The notes beneath the pieces were generated by a model. The model saw only the letters and a program-made list of their open reading frames with translations, made no database searches and was not told the DNA's origin. A DNA stretch of 30,161 bases from Bacteroidales bacterium UBA1745 (GTDB taxonomy: Bacteria; Bacteroidota; Bacteroidia; Bacteroidales; UBA932), in contig DCHT01000029.1 of assembly GCA_002314885.1 (NCBI GenBank), positions 1 to 30,161 of the forward strand, written 5' to 3'. Below, piece after piece: positions 16,969-25,104 of this stretch; position 1 is the first letter of the stretch; each line of letters begins with the position of its first letter. Both the position numbers and the translations under genes were made by a program.

Positions 16969-17757
16969 ATGAAAAAGTTCTTACTTATCCTCGCAGCTGC
17001 GGCTGCACTCGCATCTTGCACTGTAATCAACGACCCATCCGGCGAAACCGATTTCGCCAAGTATATGGGAATGGACAAAGGTTCAGTCAAGGAGCACTTC
17101 GGTGACGTAAAAGACATTATGGGAATGTTCACCTACAATTACAAGACCGGTCCGGTCGAGATGCTTACCTTTATGTCTGACGAAGACGGCCTCGTAACCC
17201 TCATCTCCGCTTGTATGAAGGAGAATGAGTGCCCAAGGGCTGAGCTTATCGCACACTTCGAGGAGAATTACAAGGCAGTGGCTACCGAAGAAGGCACTTG
17301 CTATGCAGACAATGCCGACATCACCAAGGCATCAGTGAAGATCGAAATCGGCAACGAGGAACTCGGTCTGTACTTCGTTTACTACACCAACCCTAATGCT
17401 GAATCAGGAGAAGGCGTTGCAATCAAGATGGGCGTTGTAGAGTGCGTGGAGACATTCCTTGGAGCCTCAAAGAGCACTGTTCTCGGCCAGTACGAAGACA
17501 ACTTCACCGAATACAACGGCACATACCAGGCACCACTTGACGACGAGAACGGCGAATATGTAATCCTTACATTCACGAACGACATCGCCAGCTCTGTTGC
17601 TGTTATGGCAGAGGACACTGAAGATGGAGCCCTGAAGGTTCTCTTCATCAATGCCGGCTACGTCATCGGCAACAACGGTCTTGAGAAGATGGTCAACAAC
17701 CGCGCAATCGTTGTAACCGTTTCAGACGGAATAGTTTCCGCAAAATTTGCTGAATAA
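16969..17757 (+). CDS. Lipoprotein of unknown function with two tandem copies of one domain
   Basis: 262 residues; lipobox LASC puts the lipidated Cys at residue 17. I do not recognise the family. The mature protein looks like an internal duplication: residues about 29-140 and 159-262 align by eye. FAKYMGMDKGSVKEHFGD matches VETFLGASKSTVLGQYED, VEMLTFMSDEDG matches YVILTFTNDIAS, and ASVKIEIGNEELGLYFV matches RAIVVTVSDGIVSAKFA. Each copy predicts one helix followed by strands. The gene follows susD after 39 nt, so it is probably the extra surface lipoprotein of the SusCD complex. Its stop codon abuts the stop of the convergent nucleotidase gene with no base between. Confidence 0.75.
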   Translation: MKKFLLILAAAAALASCTVINDPSGETDFAKYMGMDKGSVKEHFGDVKDIMGMFTYNYKTGPVEMLTFMSDEDGLVTLISACMKENECPRAELIAHFEENYKAVATEEGTCYADNADITKASVKIEIGNEELGLYFVYYTNPNAESGEGVAIKMGVVECVETFLGASKSTVLGQYEDNFTEYNGTYQAPLDDENGEYVILTFTNDIASSVAVMAEDTEDGALKVLFINAGYVIGNNGLEKMVNNRAIVVTVSDGIVSAKFAE

Positions 17758-18573
17758 TTACTTCCGAATGTCAAACTGACCTACATAGAGGCCCCAACGG
17801 TAGTCCTGCACTATGGTGACAGGCCTGCCGTCGAGGTCTTCCACAATGCTAGGTTCAGGCAATTCAGTATGGCTGTGACCACCCACGACTATATCCAGCC
17901 CGTGGGTCTTCGCAGCCATTTCCATATCCTCACGGTAGCCCAGATGGGAAAGCGCGATCACTATGTCGCAGCCCTTCTTCTCCCTGAGGTATTCAGCCCA
18001 TTTGCAGACCTGCTCAGCAGGATCCTGGAAGGCCAGTTTCTCGGCCACGGCAGTCGGAATGACGGTGCGGACATTGCAGAGCAGGCCGATGACACCTATC
18101 TTGAAGCCTCCCCTCCTGTAGATGGCGTATGGCTTCACGTACTTGCCCAGTTCGAAGGCTGAAAAGTCGTAGTTTGCGCAGAGCACGTCGCCCTTGATGT
18201 TCTTCACGCGTCTGGTCAGTTCGTCGATGCCGTTGTCGAACTCGTGGTTGCCGAGACTGAAGGCGTCATACTTCATAGCATTGACGAGGCTCACCTCGAG
18301 GTCGCCGTTCAGGATGGTGAAATAGGAAGAGCCCTGGTCCCAGTCGCCCGCATCGAGAAGCAGCACGTTCTTCCTGCCGTCGGCGCAGCGGACGCTGTCG
18401 ATGAAGGCAGCCCTCTCGACCACGCCGCCCATTCCCTTCTCCTTTCCGCCACGTTCAGGGTCGATATGGCTGTGAGTATCATTTGTATGCAATATGGTCA
18501 GTTTCTGGGCGTATGAAGGGCCAGAAACGGCAAATGCCAGGCACAAGGCCATTACGAAAGCAGTCTTTTTCAT
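17758..18573 (-). CDS. 5'-nucleotidase-type metallophosphatase, N-terminal catalytic domain as a separate exported protein
   Basis: 271 residues from the ATG at 18573, chosen over an in-frame TTG at 18579 because the ATG forms an ATGA overlap with the upstream stop and has a GGAGG 7 nt before it. Signal peptide 1-23. The metal-binding motifs of the UshA family are all present: NDTHSH at 31-36, DAGDWDQGS at 74-82, GNHEFDNG at 108-115, ALSHLG, and GHSH at 232-235. The C-terminal substrate-recognition domain is absent here and is encoded by the preceding gene. It should hydrolyse nucleotides or related phosphate esters in the periplasm once paired with that protein. Confidence 0.93.
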   Translation of the reverse strand: MKKTAFVMALCLAFAVSGPSYAQKLTILHTNDTHSHIDPERGGKEKGMGGVVERAAFIDSVRCADGRKNVLLLDAGDWDQGSSYFTILNGDLEVSLVNAMKYDAFSLGNHEFDNGIDELTRRVKNIKGDVLCANYDFSAFELGKYVKPYAIYRRGGFKIGVIGLLCNVRTVIPTAVAEKLAFQDPAEQVCKWAEYLREKKGCDIVIALSHLGYREDMEMAAKTHGLDIVVGGHSHTELPEPSIVEDLDGRPVTIVQDYRWGLYVGQFDIRK

Positions 18574-19355
18574 CGCCAAACCTCCATACCTATATATTTC
18601 ACGCGTCCGTCAGGCTCGCAGTCAAGGCTGCGGCCGGAGGCAGTGAAGGAATTGATATAATCCATAATCACATCGAAGACGAGCAGCTGAGTGCGCTGGA
18701 TGTTGGTCGCGCCCTGAGCCAGTCTCATATTGTCGCCGCTGCCGAGCAGGAAGTCGATGGTCGCAAGATAATAGACTCCGTCAGGGTCTATCTCCTTTCC
18801 GCCGACCTTGGCCGAAACCAGTTCGCGGTTCTCCACCACGGCCTCAACTCCGGCAACAGGCTGGAAGTGGCGCTGGGCCATTGACTTAAGCAGATCCAGC
18901 ATCACGCTGCCGGGATACTCCACCAGCACGAAAAAATTCTTGAATGGGAAGATGGACATAATGTCGTCCTTGAGAACCTCGCCCTGAGGGACGGCGGCGC
19001 GGATTCCGCCCGAATTGAGTATGGCGAAGTCAGCCTTGCGTCCGAAGGCCTTCTCAGAGGCCGCCAGCAGAGCGTCAGTGGCGAAATTGGCCAGCGGAGT
19101 GTCTGCGCCGCGGGAATACATTCCATTATTCGAATAGCCCACGACCTGCTTCACGTCGGCCATAGCAGGCTGAGCGGCCTGCACCAAAGCCTCAACTTTT
19201 GCTGTGGAACCACCCTTATAGGGCTTTGCGGAAGGGTCTGTCTTGTAGGCGGCCGTGCGGTGGCCGTCCATAGCGCTCCTCTTCCACGAAATCTGCTGCG
19301 CCCCGAGGGAAACGGAGAGCAGCAGAACTATCGATGCGATAAGATATCTACGCAT
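18570..19355 (-). CDS. 5'-nucleotidase C-terminal (substrate-recognition) domain protein, exported
   Basis: 261 residues from the ATG at 19355; the frame stays open upstream, but that start gives a proper signal peptide (MRRYLIASIVLLLSVSLGAQ). The body matches the 5_nucleotid_C domain: NFATDALL, ILNSGGIRA (usual form NGGGIRA), FPFKN, and ATIDFLLGSGDN (usual form TNDFLAxGGD). These positions hold the nucleoside in UshA-like enzymes. It overlaps the catalytic-domain gene by 4 nt and precedes it, the reverse of the order in one-chain enzymes. It lies 11 nt downstream of an ABC permease gene. Confidence 0.9.
   Translation of the reverse strand: MRRYLIASIVLLLSVSLGAQQISWKRSAMDGHRTAAYKTDPSAKPYKGGSTAKVEALVQAAQPAMADVKQVVGYSNNGMYSRGADTPLANFATDALLAASEKAFGRKADFAILNSGGIRAAVPQGEVLKDDIMSIFPFKNFFVLVEYPGSVMLDLLKSMAQRHFQPVAGVEAVVENRELVSAKVGGKEIDPDGVYYLATIDFLLGSGDNMRLAQGATNIQRTQLLVFDVIMDYINSFTASGRSLDCEPDGRVKYIGMEVWR
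18581..18585 (-). promoter_or_regulatory. Shine-Dalgarno sequence GGAGG for the nucleotidase catalytic gene
   Basis: GGAGG on the minus strand, 7 nt before the ATG at 18573, inside the end of the upstream gene. It supports that start. Strong Shine-Dalgarno sequences are uncommon in this phylum. Confidence 0.5.
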
Positions 19356-19366
19356 ATATGTCTGTT

Positions 19367-20713
19367 TTATTTCTGTCTGAGCCAGTTCCAGAGGTCCTTG
19401 AAACTGTTCTTCTTGCCGTACATCAGGATGCCGACCTTGTAGATCTTCGCGGATGCCCAGGCGAGGGCCAGGAAGGTCACGAAGAGCAGGCCGATGCAGA
19501 CTGCCAGTTCCCACATTGCGACATCTCCGTTTGGAATGCGGGAAAGCATCACGATAGGAGAAGTGAACGGTATGATCGATCCCCAGAATACGACTGGGCT
19601 CTCAGGGGCCTTGAAAGCATAGATTCCGATGAAGAATGCTATCAACAAAGGTATAGTTATTGGCAGTGTAAGCTGCTGAGTGTCAGCCTCATTGTCCGCA
19701 GCAGAGCCAATGGCCGCAAAGAGGGATGCATAGAGGAGATAACCCAGAATGAAGAGCACGAGGAACACCACGATGATCTCGGTGAAATTGATGCTCTGGA
19801 GGGACAGGAGGATGTCGTCCACGTCGGCATTGCCGGTGGTGAAGGTCATAGCCATTTCCGAAGACATACCCATAGTCTCGACCTCTGCGATCTCAGTAGC
19901 TGACTGGGATATCTTTTCCACGCCCATAACGCTGGCACCGATGCCGAGAAGTACGCCAGTGAGCACGATCCAGAGAAGGAACTGAGTAAGGGCCACGCCC
20001 GCCACGCCGATGATCTTACCGAACATAAGTTCAGTGGACTTCACGGAGGAGATGAGCACCTCCACTACCCTGCTGGACTTCTCCTCGATGACACTGTTCA
20101 TAACCATTCCGGAGAACATAGAAATGAACATATAGATGATGATGGCGAGCACCATCGAGAGCATCATAGTGATCTCGCTGGAAGTCTTGGTCTCGTCGCC
20201 CTTCTCATTGAACTTGGAGGTCTTGATGTCCACGTCAGGCTTGATGCTGGCCATAATCTCGCGCAGGTTGTCAATGCCGGTCTGAGTCATCCTGGCCTCT
20301 TCCACAGCGTCTTCGATCTGGCCGGTCACTGCCTCCTTGAGGTCCATACTGATGGACTTGGTGGAAGCCATCTTCACAGGCACATTGAAAGTGGAATCAG
20401 GAGCGCCAATCATAAGGTATGAGTCGATTTCCCCATTGAGGACCTTGACCCTGAGCTGCTCCTCACCCACCATCTCGAAAGGATAGTAGGTAACCTGCCT
20501 GTTGTTCTCGAGATATGCGGAAACGAAGCCGGACTCGTCAAGCACGCCGACCTTCTGCTCGCTGTCCTTGGCAAAGATCATAATCAGCGAAGGCAGCAGG
20601 CACATCGCAGCGAAGAATACAGGACCGAGGAAAGTGATCAGCAGGAAGGATTTCTTCTGGACGCGGGTCTTATACTCGCGGGCAATTATAACGCCTATAG
20701 TACGGAAATTCAT
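19367..20713 (-). CDS. ABC-2 type transporter permease (NatB-like)
   Basis: 448-residue inner-membrane protein. One helix near the N-terminus (about 24-48, after the cytosolic VIIAREYKTRVQKKSF), a large extracytoplasmic region (about 50-185), then about five more helices, ending in a basic cytosolic tail. MVMNSVIEEKSSRVVEVLISSVK in the centre is characteristic of NatB/ABC-2 exporters. Paired with the ATPase 3 nt upstream it forms an exporter; Na+ or drug export is known for relatives, but the substrate cannot be read from the sequence. Its start has an AAAGGAGG 8 nt upstream. Confidence 0.92.
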   Translation of the reverse strand: MNFRTIGVIIAREYKTRVQKKSFLLITFLGPVFFAAMCLLPSLIMIFAKDSEQKVGVLDESGFVSAYLENNRQVTYYPFEMVGEEQLRVKVLNGEIDSYLMIGAPDSTFNVPVKMASTKSISMDLKEAVTGQIEDAVEEARMTQTGIDNLREIMASIKPDVDIKTSKFNEKGDETKTSSEITMMLSMVLAIIIYMFISMFSGMVMNSVIEEKSSRVVEVLISSVKSTELMFGKIIGVAGVALTQFLLWIVLTGVLLGIGASVMGVEKISQSATEIAEVETMGMSSEMAMTFTTGNADVDDILLSLQSINFTEIIVVFLVLFILGYLLYASLFAAIGSAADNEADTQQLTLPITIPLLIAFFIGIYAFKAPESPVVFWGSIIPFTSPIVMLSRIPNGDVAMWELAVCIGLLFVTFLALAWASAKIYKVGILMYGKKNSFKDLWNWLRQK

Positions 20714-20716
20714 AGC

Positions 20717-21568
20717 TTAGTCCTCCTTTACAAGTTTGATGAATATATCGTTCATACGAGGCATAAGCTCGCGGAACGCATTGACAGTCACGCCCTTGGC
20801 GATGAAATCGGCAAGCACCGCATTGGCGCCCTCGCCGGCCGGAACGACCTCCGTGTGGCGGCCTTCCTCATCGGTGTAGACGATCTCCACGTTGTTGTTG
20901 CCATACTTGCGCCTGATTTCCTCCACGCCGCCTGAAAGCACCACGTGGGACTTGTTGAAGAGGGTGATATTGTCGCAAAGTTCCTCAACGGACTCCATAT
21001 TGTGGGTAGAGAGAACTATGGTTGCGCCCTCCTCCTTGAGCTTGAGTATCTCCTCGCGTATGAGCTGGGCATTGACAGGGTCGAAGCCGGAGAAAGGTTC
21101 GTCGAGGATGAGGAGCTTAGGCCTGTGCACCACGGTGGTGATGAACTGGAGCTTCTGGGCCATACCCTTGGAGAGCTCCTCCACCTTCTTGTCCCACCAG
21201 GATGTGATGCCGAACTTCTCGAACCACTTGTAGAGCTCGATCTTGGCCTCCTTTGCGCTCATACCCTTGAGCTGTGCTAGGTACATTGCCTGGTCGCCGA
21301 CCTTCATCTTGCGATAGAGGCCACGCTCCTCAGGGAGATAGCCGATCTTGGCCACGTCGTCCTGGGTGATGACGTGTCCGTTGAAGAGAACCGTACCTGA
21401 ATTAGGGATGGTGATACGGTTGATGATGCGGATAAGAGTGGTCTTGCCGGCGCCGTTAGGGCCCAGGAGACCGAAGATCTTTCCTTCAGGAATCTCGACG
21501 GAGACGTGGTCGAGGGCGACCTTCGTTCCGAAGTTCTTGCAGATGTCCTTACATTCGATGACGTTCAT
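20717..21568 (-). CDS. ABC transporter ATP-binding protein (NatA-like)
   Basis: 283 residues. Walker A GPNGAGKT at 36-43, signature loop LSKGM at 132-136 (Lys in place of the usual second Gly), Walker B LLILDE at 152-157 and H-loop His189 (STHNME). The last 80 residues are the DUF4162-type C-terminal extension common in NatA/DrrA exporters. It powers the permease encoded next. A 60-nt gap separates it from holA; no TAnnTTTG box is seen there, so it may be read through from upstream. Confidence 0.95.
   Translation of the reverse strand: MNVIECKDICKNFGTKVALDHVSVEIPEGKIFGLLGPNGAGKTTLIRIINRITIPNSGTVLFNGHVITQDDVAKIGYLPEERGLYRKMKVGDQAMYLAQLKGMSAKEAKIELYKWFEKFGITSWWDKKVEELSKGMAQKLQFITTVVHRPKLLILDEPFSGFDPVNAQLIREEILKLKEEGATIVLSTHNMESVEELCDNITLFNKSHVVLSGGVEEIRRKYGNNNVEIVYTDEEGRHTEVVPAGEGANAVLADFIAKGVTVNAFRELMPRMNDIFIKLVKED
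20722..20729 (-). promoter_or_regulatory. Shine-Dalgarno sequence AAAGGAGG for the ABC permease
   Basis: AAAGGAGG on the minus strand, 8 nt before the permease ATG at 20713, formed by the last codons of the ATPase gene. It could partly be a by-product of Lys and Glu codons. Confidence 0.4.
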
Positions 21569-21628
21569 TCTATGATGTTTTAAATTTGTTTCTGTCCATT
21601 AGACGCAGTAAGCGTCGCTTTACTACAA

Positions 21629-22666
21629 CTATGCGAGGATTTTTGCCACAAGTTCCAGCAGCAGTTCCTGCGGAGTGGCCTCTCCGGCGTCTCCTCCCTT
21701 GCCCTTGAAGTCATATTCCTTGAGAGCGGCGATGATGCCCATAGTCTTGCGCAGAGGATACCACCTTGCGGCCATATCGAAGTCCTTTATGAAATATGGC
21801 GAAATACCCAGTACGGAGGCACGGGTGGCATTGTCCGCAGACGGATTCTTCTGCAGCAGGGCCTCGTAGCGCAGCAGTTTGCCGAACTGTCCGTAAAGCT
21901 GGGCAGTGGCGGCCGGCATAGCGAATTTGGCGGAGGAACCGAGGTTGGCGGCAATCTTCAGGGCCTTTGGTGCATTATGGGCCAGGAGGGCGTTCGAAAG
22001 CTCGAATATGCTCCATTGGCGGCTGATGCCCACATTGGCCTCAACGTCCTTCGCGCCCACCTCAGTGACGCCCTCAGGCAGATTCTTGAGCATCTTGGAA
22101 GTCTCCACGGCCAGTTTGTTCAGGTCCATACCCGCAAACTCGGCAAGGAGGGCGGCGGCATCAGGAGCAATCTTGAGGCCCAGGGAACGATAGTAGGTAT
22201 CGATCCAGCCCGGGAGTTCGTAGTCCCTGACTGCGACAGACTCAACGACCACTCCGGTCTTGGAAGCGTTCTTGTAGAGGGAACGCCTCTTGTCGGCCTT
22301 GGCGCCCATCATACAGATGACGAGCACGGTGGAATCCAGCGGATTCTCGCAATAGACTCCCACCTCGTCGAGGTCCTTCATCACCTGAGCTTCCTTCACC
22401 ACGACAAGCTGCCTGTCGGAGAACATAGGGAAACGGCGGGCGTTGGTGACCACTGCCTCCGCATTCACGTCGGAGCCGTAGCACACGATCTGATTGAAGT
22501 CGCGCTGGTCCTCCTCTATGCAGTTCTCGAGTATCGCATTGCATACCATATCCACGTAATAAGGCTCCTCGCCCATCAGCAGATATACCGGTTTGAAGAC
22601 GCCTCTGCGGGCATCTGCCACCAGTTGGTTGCACAGTCTGTCTACTTCCAAATACTTTGCTGCCAT
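21629..22666 (-). CDS. holA: DNA polymerase III delta subunit
   Basis: 345 residues, normal for the family. The N-terminal part has the typical start (FKPVYLLMGEEPYYVDMVCN) and FPMFSDRQLVVVKEA, the equivalent of the HolA P-loop-like fold without a functional Walker A. Middle and C-terminal helices (LNKLAVETSKML, then SRQWSIFELSNALLAHNAPKAL) match the delta lid and collar domains. It opens the sliding clamp within the clamp-loader complex. It is 3 nt downstream of the recombinase gene. A conserved partnership with an HsdR-N-type gene, found here upstream in the same run, is known in Bacteroidota. Confidence 0.94.
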   Translation of the reverse strand: MAAKYLEVDRLCNQLVADARRGVFKPVYLLMGEEPYYVDMVCNAILENCIEEDQRDFNQIVCYGSDVNAEAVVTNARRFPMFSDRQLVVVKEAQVMKDLDEVGVYCENPLDSTVLVICMMGAKADKRRSLYKNASKTGVVVESVAVRDYELPGWIDTYYRSLGLKIAPDAAALLAEFAGMDLNKLAVETSKMLKNLPEGVTEVGAKDVEANVGISRQWSIFELSNALLAHNAPKALKIAANLGSSAKFAMPAATAQLYGQFGKLLRYEALLQKNPSADNATRASVLGISPYFIKDFDMAARWYPLRKTMGIIAALKEYDFKGKGGDAGEATPQELLLELVAKILA

Positions 22667-22669
22667 ATT

Positions 22670-23656
22670 CTATTTATTTGCCCGGGGAAAGGCCTCCCCG
22701 TAAACTTTCTTCAATTGGTTGATGTCTCCGTGAGTGTAGATCTGGGTCGCCGCAATGGACGAATGGCCCAGGAACTTGCCCACGGAATATATGTCGGCTC
22801 CTTCAGTCAGGAGCTCGGTGGCGAGGGAATGCCTCAGCACGTGGGGCGACTTGTGGCCCTTGAATCCAGGCCTGTCTCCCAGTTCCTTCTTCACAGCCCT
22901 GTCCACATAGACTGGATACAGCGGCTCGCCCGAGAAGGTCACGAAAAGATTATCAGATGCCGGTCTTGGACCGCCTGAGACCATCATTTCAACAGTCTTC
23001 AGATAGTTCCTGATCTCCGCGGCGAGGGCTGGCGCGACGGCCACCTCACGGGTCTTGCTGCCCTTTCCGAACACCTTGAGCAGACCGCGTCCGAAGTCCA
23101 GGTCGCCTATCTTCAAGGATATGAGTTCAGCACGGCGCACGGCTGTGCCATAGAGGAAGGAGATGATCATCCTGCGGGTCACGGCATCGTAGGCATCCTT
23201 GTGCGCCTTGCCGTCATTGTAAAGTTCAAGATAGGTGCCGTCCGCAAGGGCCTTGGTCTCCTCGAAGTACTTCTCCAGGACATCGTCAGTGAAGAAGGCA
23301 ACCCTCTTCTCGTCCTCGCCCTTGAGCTTCACGCTGTCCACCGCCGACTTGCCGGAAGCATCCATCATCTCGAAAGGATTCTCCTTGATCTTTCCCCTGT
23401 GGAGGAGGAATTTGCAGAAGCCGCTCATAGCCGAAAGATGCAAGTTGACCGTCCTGGTGGCCAGGTTCCTGGTCACGAGCAGGTCGTGCCTCCAGTTGCG
23501 CAGCTGAGTCACATTGATGGCTTTCTCAAGCAGGGTTTCCTCATTGCCGAACCACGCGACGAAGTCCTCCACCGCAGCGCGGTAGAGTTCCAGGGTCCTC
23601 GGAGAACGTCTCTTGACGCCCTGGAGCCAGTCGATGTATTCGTCGATTTCCTGCAT
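22670..23656 (-). CDS. Tyrosine recombinase of the XerC/XerD family
   Basis: 328 residues. SAM-like DNA-binding domain about 1-100, catalytic domain about 115-325 with Arg174 (TAVRRAEL), Lys198 in the GKGSKTR hairpin, His272-x-x-Arg275 (HVLRHSLATELL), His298 (LGHSS) and nucleophile Tyr307. All active-site residues are present. It would resolve chromosome dimers at dif, although a mobile-element integrase cannot be excluded by sequence alone; its housekeeping neighbours favour Xer. It is about 30 residues longer than typical XerC/D, with extra sequence at about 130-160 just before the first catalytic Arg. It overlaps the CCA gene stop (TAATG). Confidence 0.93.
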   Translation of the reverse strand: MQEIDEYIDWLQGVKRRSPRTLELYRAAVEDFVAWFGNEETLLEKAINVTQLRNWRHDLLVTRNLATRTVNLHLSAMSGFCKFLLHRGKIKENPFEMMDASGKSAVDSVKLKGEDEKRVAFFTDDVLEKYFEETKALADGTYLELYNDGKAHKDAYDAVTRRMIISFLYGTAVRRAELISLKIGDLDFGRGLLKVFGKGSKTREVAVAPALAAEIRNYLKTVEMMVSGGPRPASDNLFVTFSGEPLYPVYVDRAVKKELGDRPGFKGHKSPHVLRHSLATELLTEGADIYSVGKFLGHSSIAATQIYTHGDINQLKKVYGEAFPRANK

Positions 23657-25104
23657 TATGCCTTGTTGAATTCGTCGATTATGCCCTGGCCGATTTCCTT
23701 CATCATCGCGTCGGCCGCCTCGAAAGTGTTAGGGATTTCCCCGTCCACGATGGCATCCTTGATCCTGTCCTTGATTACTCCGATAGGACGGCTCGGCTTG
23801 ATGCCATAGTATTCCATAATATATTCTCCGGTGATAGGATTCTTGAAATTGCGCAAGTCGTCGATGGCTATCACTTCCTGGATCTTCCTCTTGACGAGTT
23901 CGAAGTTCTCGTGCAGTTTCTGCACCTTCCTGAGGTTCTTGGAGGTGATGTCCGCGTGGCAGAGCAGCATAAGGTCGTCTATGTCGTTGCCGGCCTCGAA
24001 AATAAGGCGGCGGACAGCGGAATTGGTCACTTCGTCGGTCACCAATGCTATAGGACGCAGATGCAGGGACACGAGCTTGACCACATAGTCCATCTTCTCG
24101 TTGAGAGGCATCTTCAGCTGCTGGAAGATCTTCGGGATCATACGCGCGCCCACAACCTCGTGACCGTGGAAGGTCCATCCTATGGCCGGATCGTAACGCT
24201 TGGTGGCAGGCTTTCCTATATCGTGGAGAAGTGCCGCCCATCTGAGCCAGAGATTCGGCTCCTCGCTGTCGGCCTCGGCCACGTTGTCGAGCACCTGGAG
24301 AGTGTGGGAGAAGTTGTCCTTATGTCCCCTTCCCTCCACGGTTTCCACGCCCTTGAGCTTGGCCAGCTGAGGGAGCACATACTCCAGCAGCCCCGTCTGG
24401 TCAAGCAGTTCGAAGGCCCTGGAAGGCTTGCGGGTGACGAGTATCTTGTTGAGTTCCTCAGCGATGCGCTCCTTGGACAGGATGTTCATCCTCTCCTTGT
24501 TGCGGGCCATCGATTCGAGAGACTCCGGTACGATCTTGAATTCGATCTCAGGAGTGCTGAGCTTGGTTGCGAACCTGACGGCACGAAGCATTCTCAGAGG
24601 GTCGTCGCTGTAGGTCTGATCCGGCTCCAGCGGCGTTCTGATGATGCCTGCGGCGAGGTCGCGAATGCCTCCGAATGGATCAACTAGAGCGCCGAAATCC
24701 TCCTTCTGGAGGCTGAAGGCCATCGCATTGATGGTGAAATCCCTGCGCAGCTGATCGTCCTCGATGCTGCCGTCCTCCACTATCGGATTGCGGGACTCCC
24801 GGTGATAGGACTCCTTGCGTGCGCCCACGAACTCGACCTCGGTGCCCTTGAATTTGAGCATCGCCGTGCCGAAGTTCTTGAATACGGACACCTGTGCGTG
24901 GACTTTCTTCGCCACAGCCTGGGCCAGGGCGATGCCGCTGCCCTCCACGACTATGTCGATGTCCTTGGACTCCCTGCCCAGGAAACAGTCCCTGACGTAG
25001 CCGCCGATCACAAAGGCCCTTACGCCCAGTTCGGCCGCCGTCTCGGAGACGATGTGGAAGATCCTGTCGTCCAGGAATCCGTTTATTACCGTTGATTCAC
25101 TCAT
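23656..25104 (-). CDS. cca: CCA-adding tRNA nucleotidyltransferase with HD domain
   Basis: 482 residues. Class II nucleotidyltransferase head: GGYVRD at 34-39, metal-binding DID at 48-50, RRDFTINAMA, a DPFGGIRDL motif and DDPLRMLRAVRFA. An HD domain follows with LLHDIGKP (His294-Asp295), as in the longer CCA/poly(A) polymerase family members that also have phosphohydrolase activity. It completes or repairs the CCA end of tRNA; a poly(A) polymerase role is possible but less likely. Its start overlaps the upstream stop as ATGA, with a GAGGA 6 nt before it. Confidence 0.95.
   Translation of the reverse strand: MSESTVINGFLDDRIFHIVSETAAELGVRAFVIGGYVRDCFLGRESKDIDIVVEGSGIALAQAVAKKVHAQVSVFKNFGTAMLKFKGTEVEFVGARKESYHRESRNPIVEDGSIEDDQLRRDFTINAMAFSLQKEDFGALVDPFGGIRDLAAGIIRTPLEPDQTYSDDPLRMLRAVRFATKLSTPEIEFKIVPESLESMARNKERMNILSKERIAEELNKILVTRKPSRAFELLDQTGLLEYVLPQLAKLKGVETVEGRGHKDNFSHTLQVLDNVAEADSEEPNLWLRWAALLHDIGKPATKRYDPAIGWTFHGHEVVGARMIPKIFQQLKMPLNEKMDYVVKLVSLHLRPIALVTDEVTNSAVRRLIFEAGNDIDDLMLLCHADITSKNLRKVQKLHENFELVKRKIQEVIAIDDLRNFKNPITGEYIMEYYGIKPSRPIGVIKDRIKDAIVDGEIPNTFEAADAMMKEIGQGIIDEFNKA

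Noticed and set aside
21602..21616. Small hairpin GACGC-AGTAA-GCGTC between holA and the ABC ATPase gene
   Set aside because: Stem is only 5 bp and no T-run follows in the minus direction, so it is not a convincing terminator. The 60-nt gap shows no TAnnTTTG box either.
22670..23656. Recombinase as the mark of an integrated element
   Set aside because: It is translationally coupled to cca and followed by holA, with no attachment-site repeats or other mobile genes around it.
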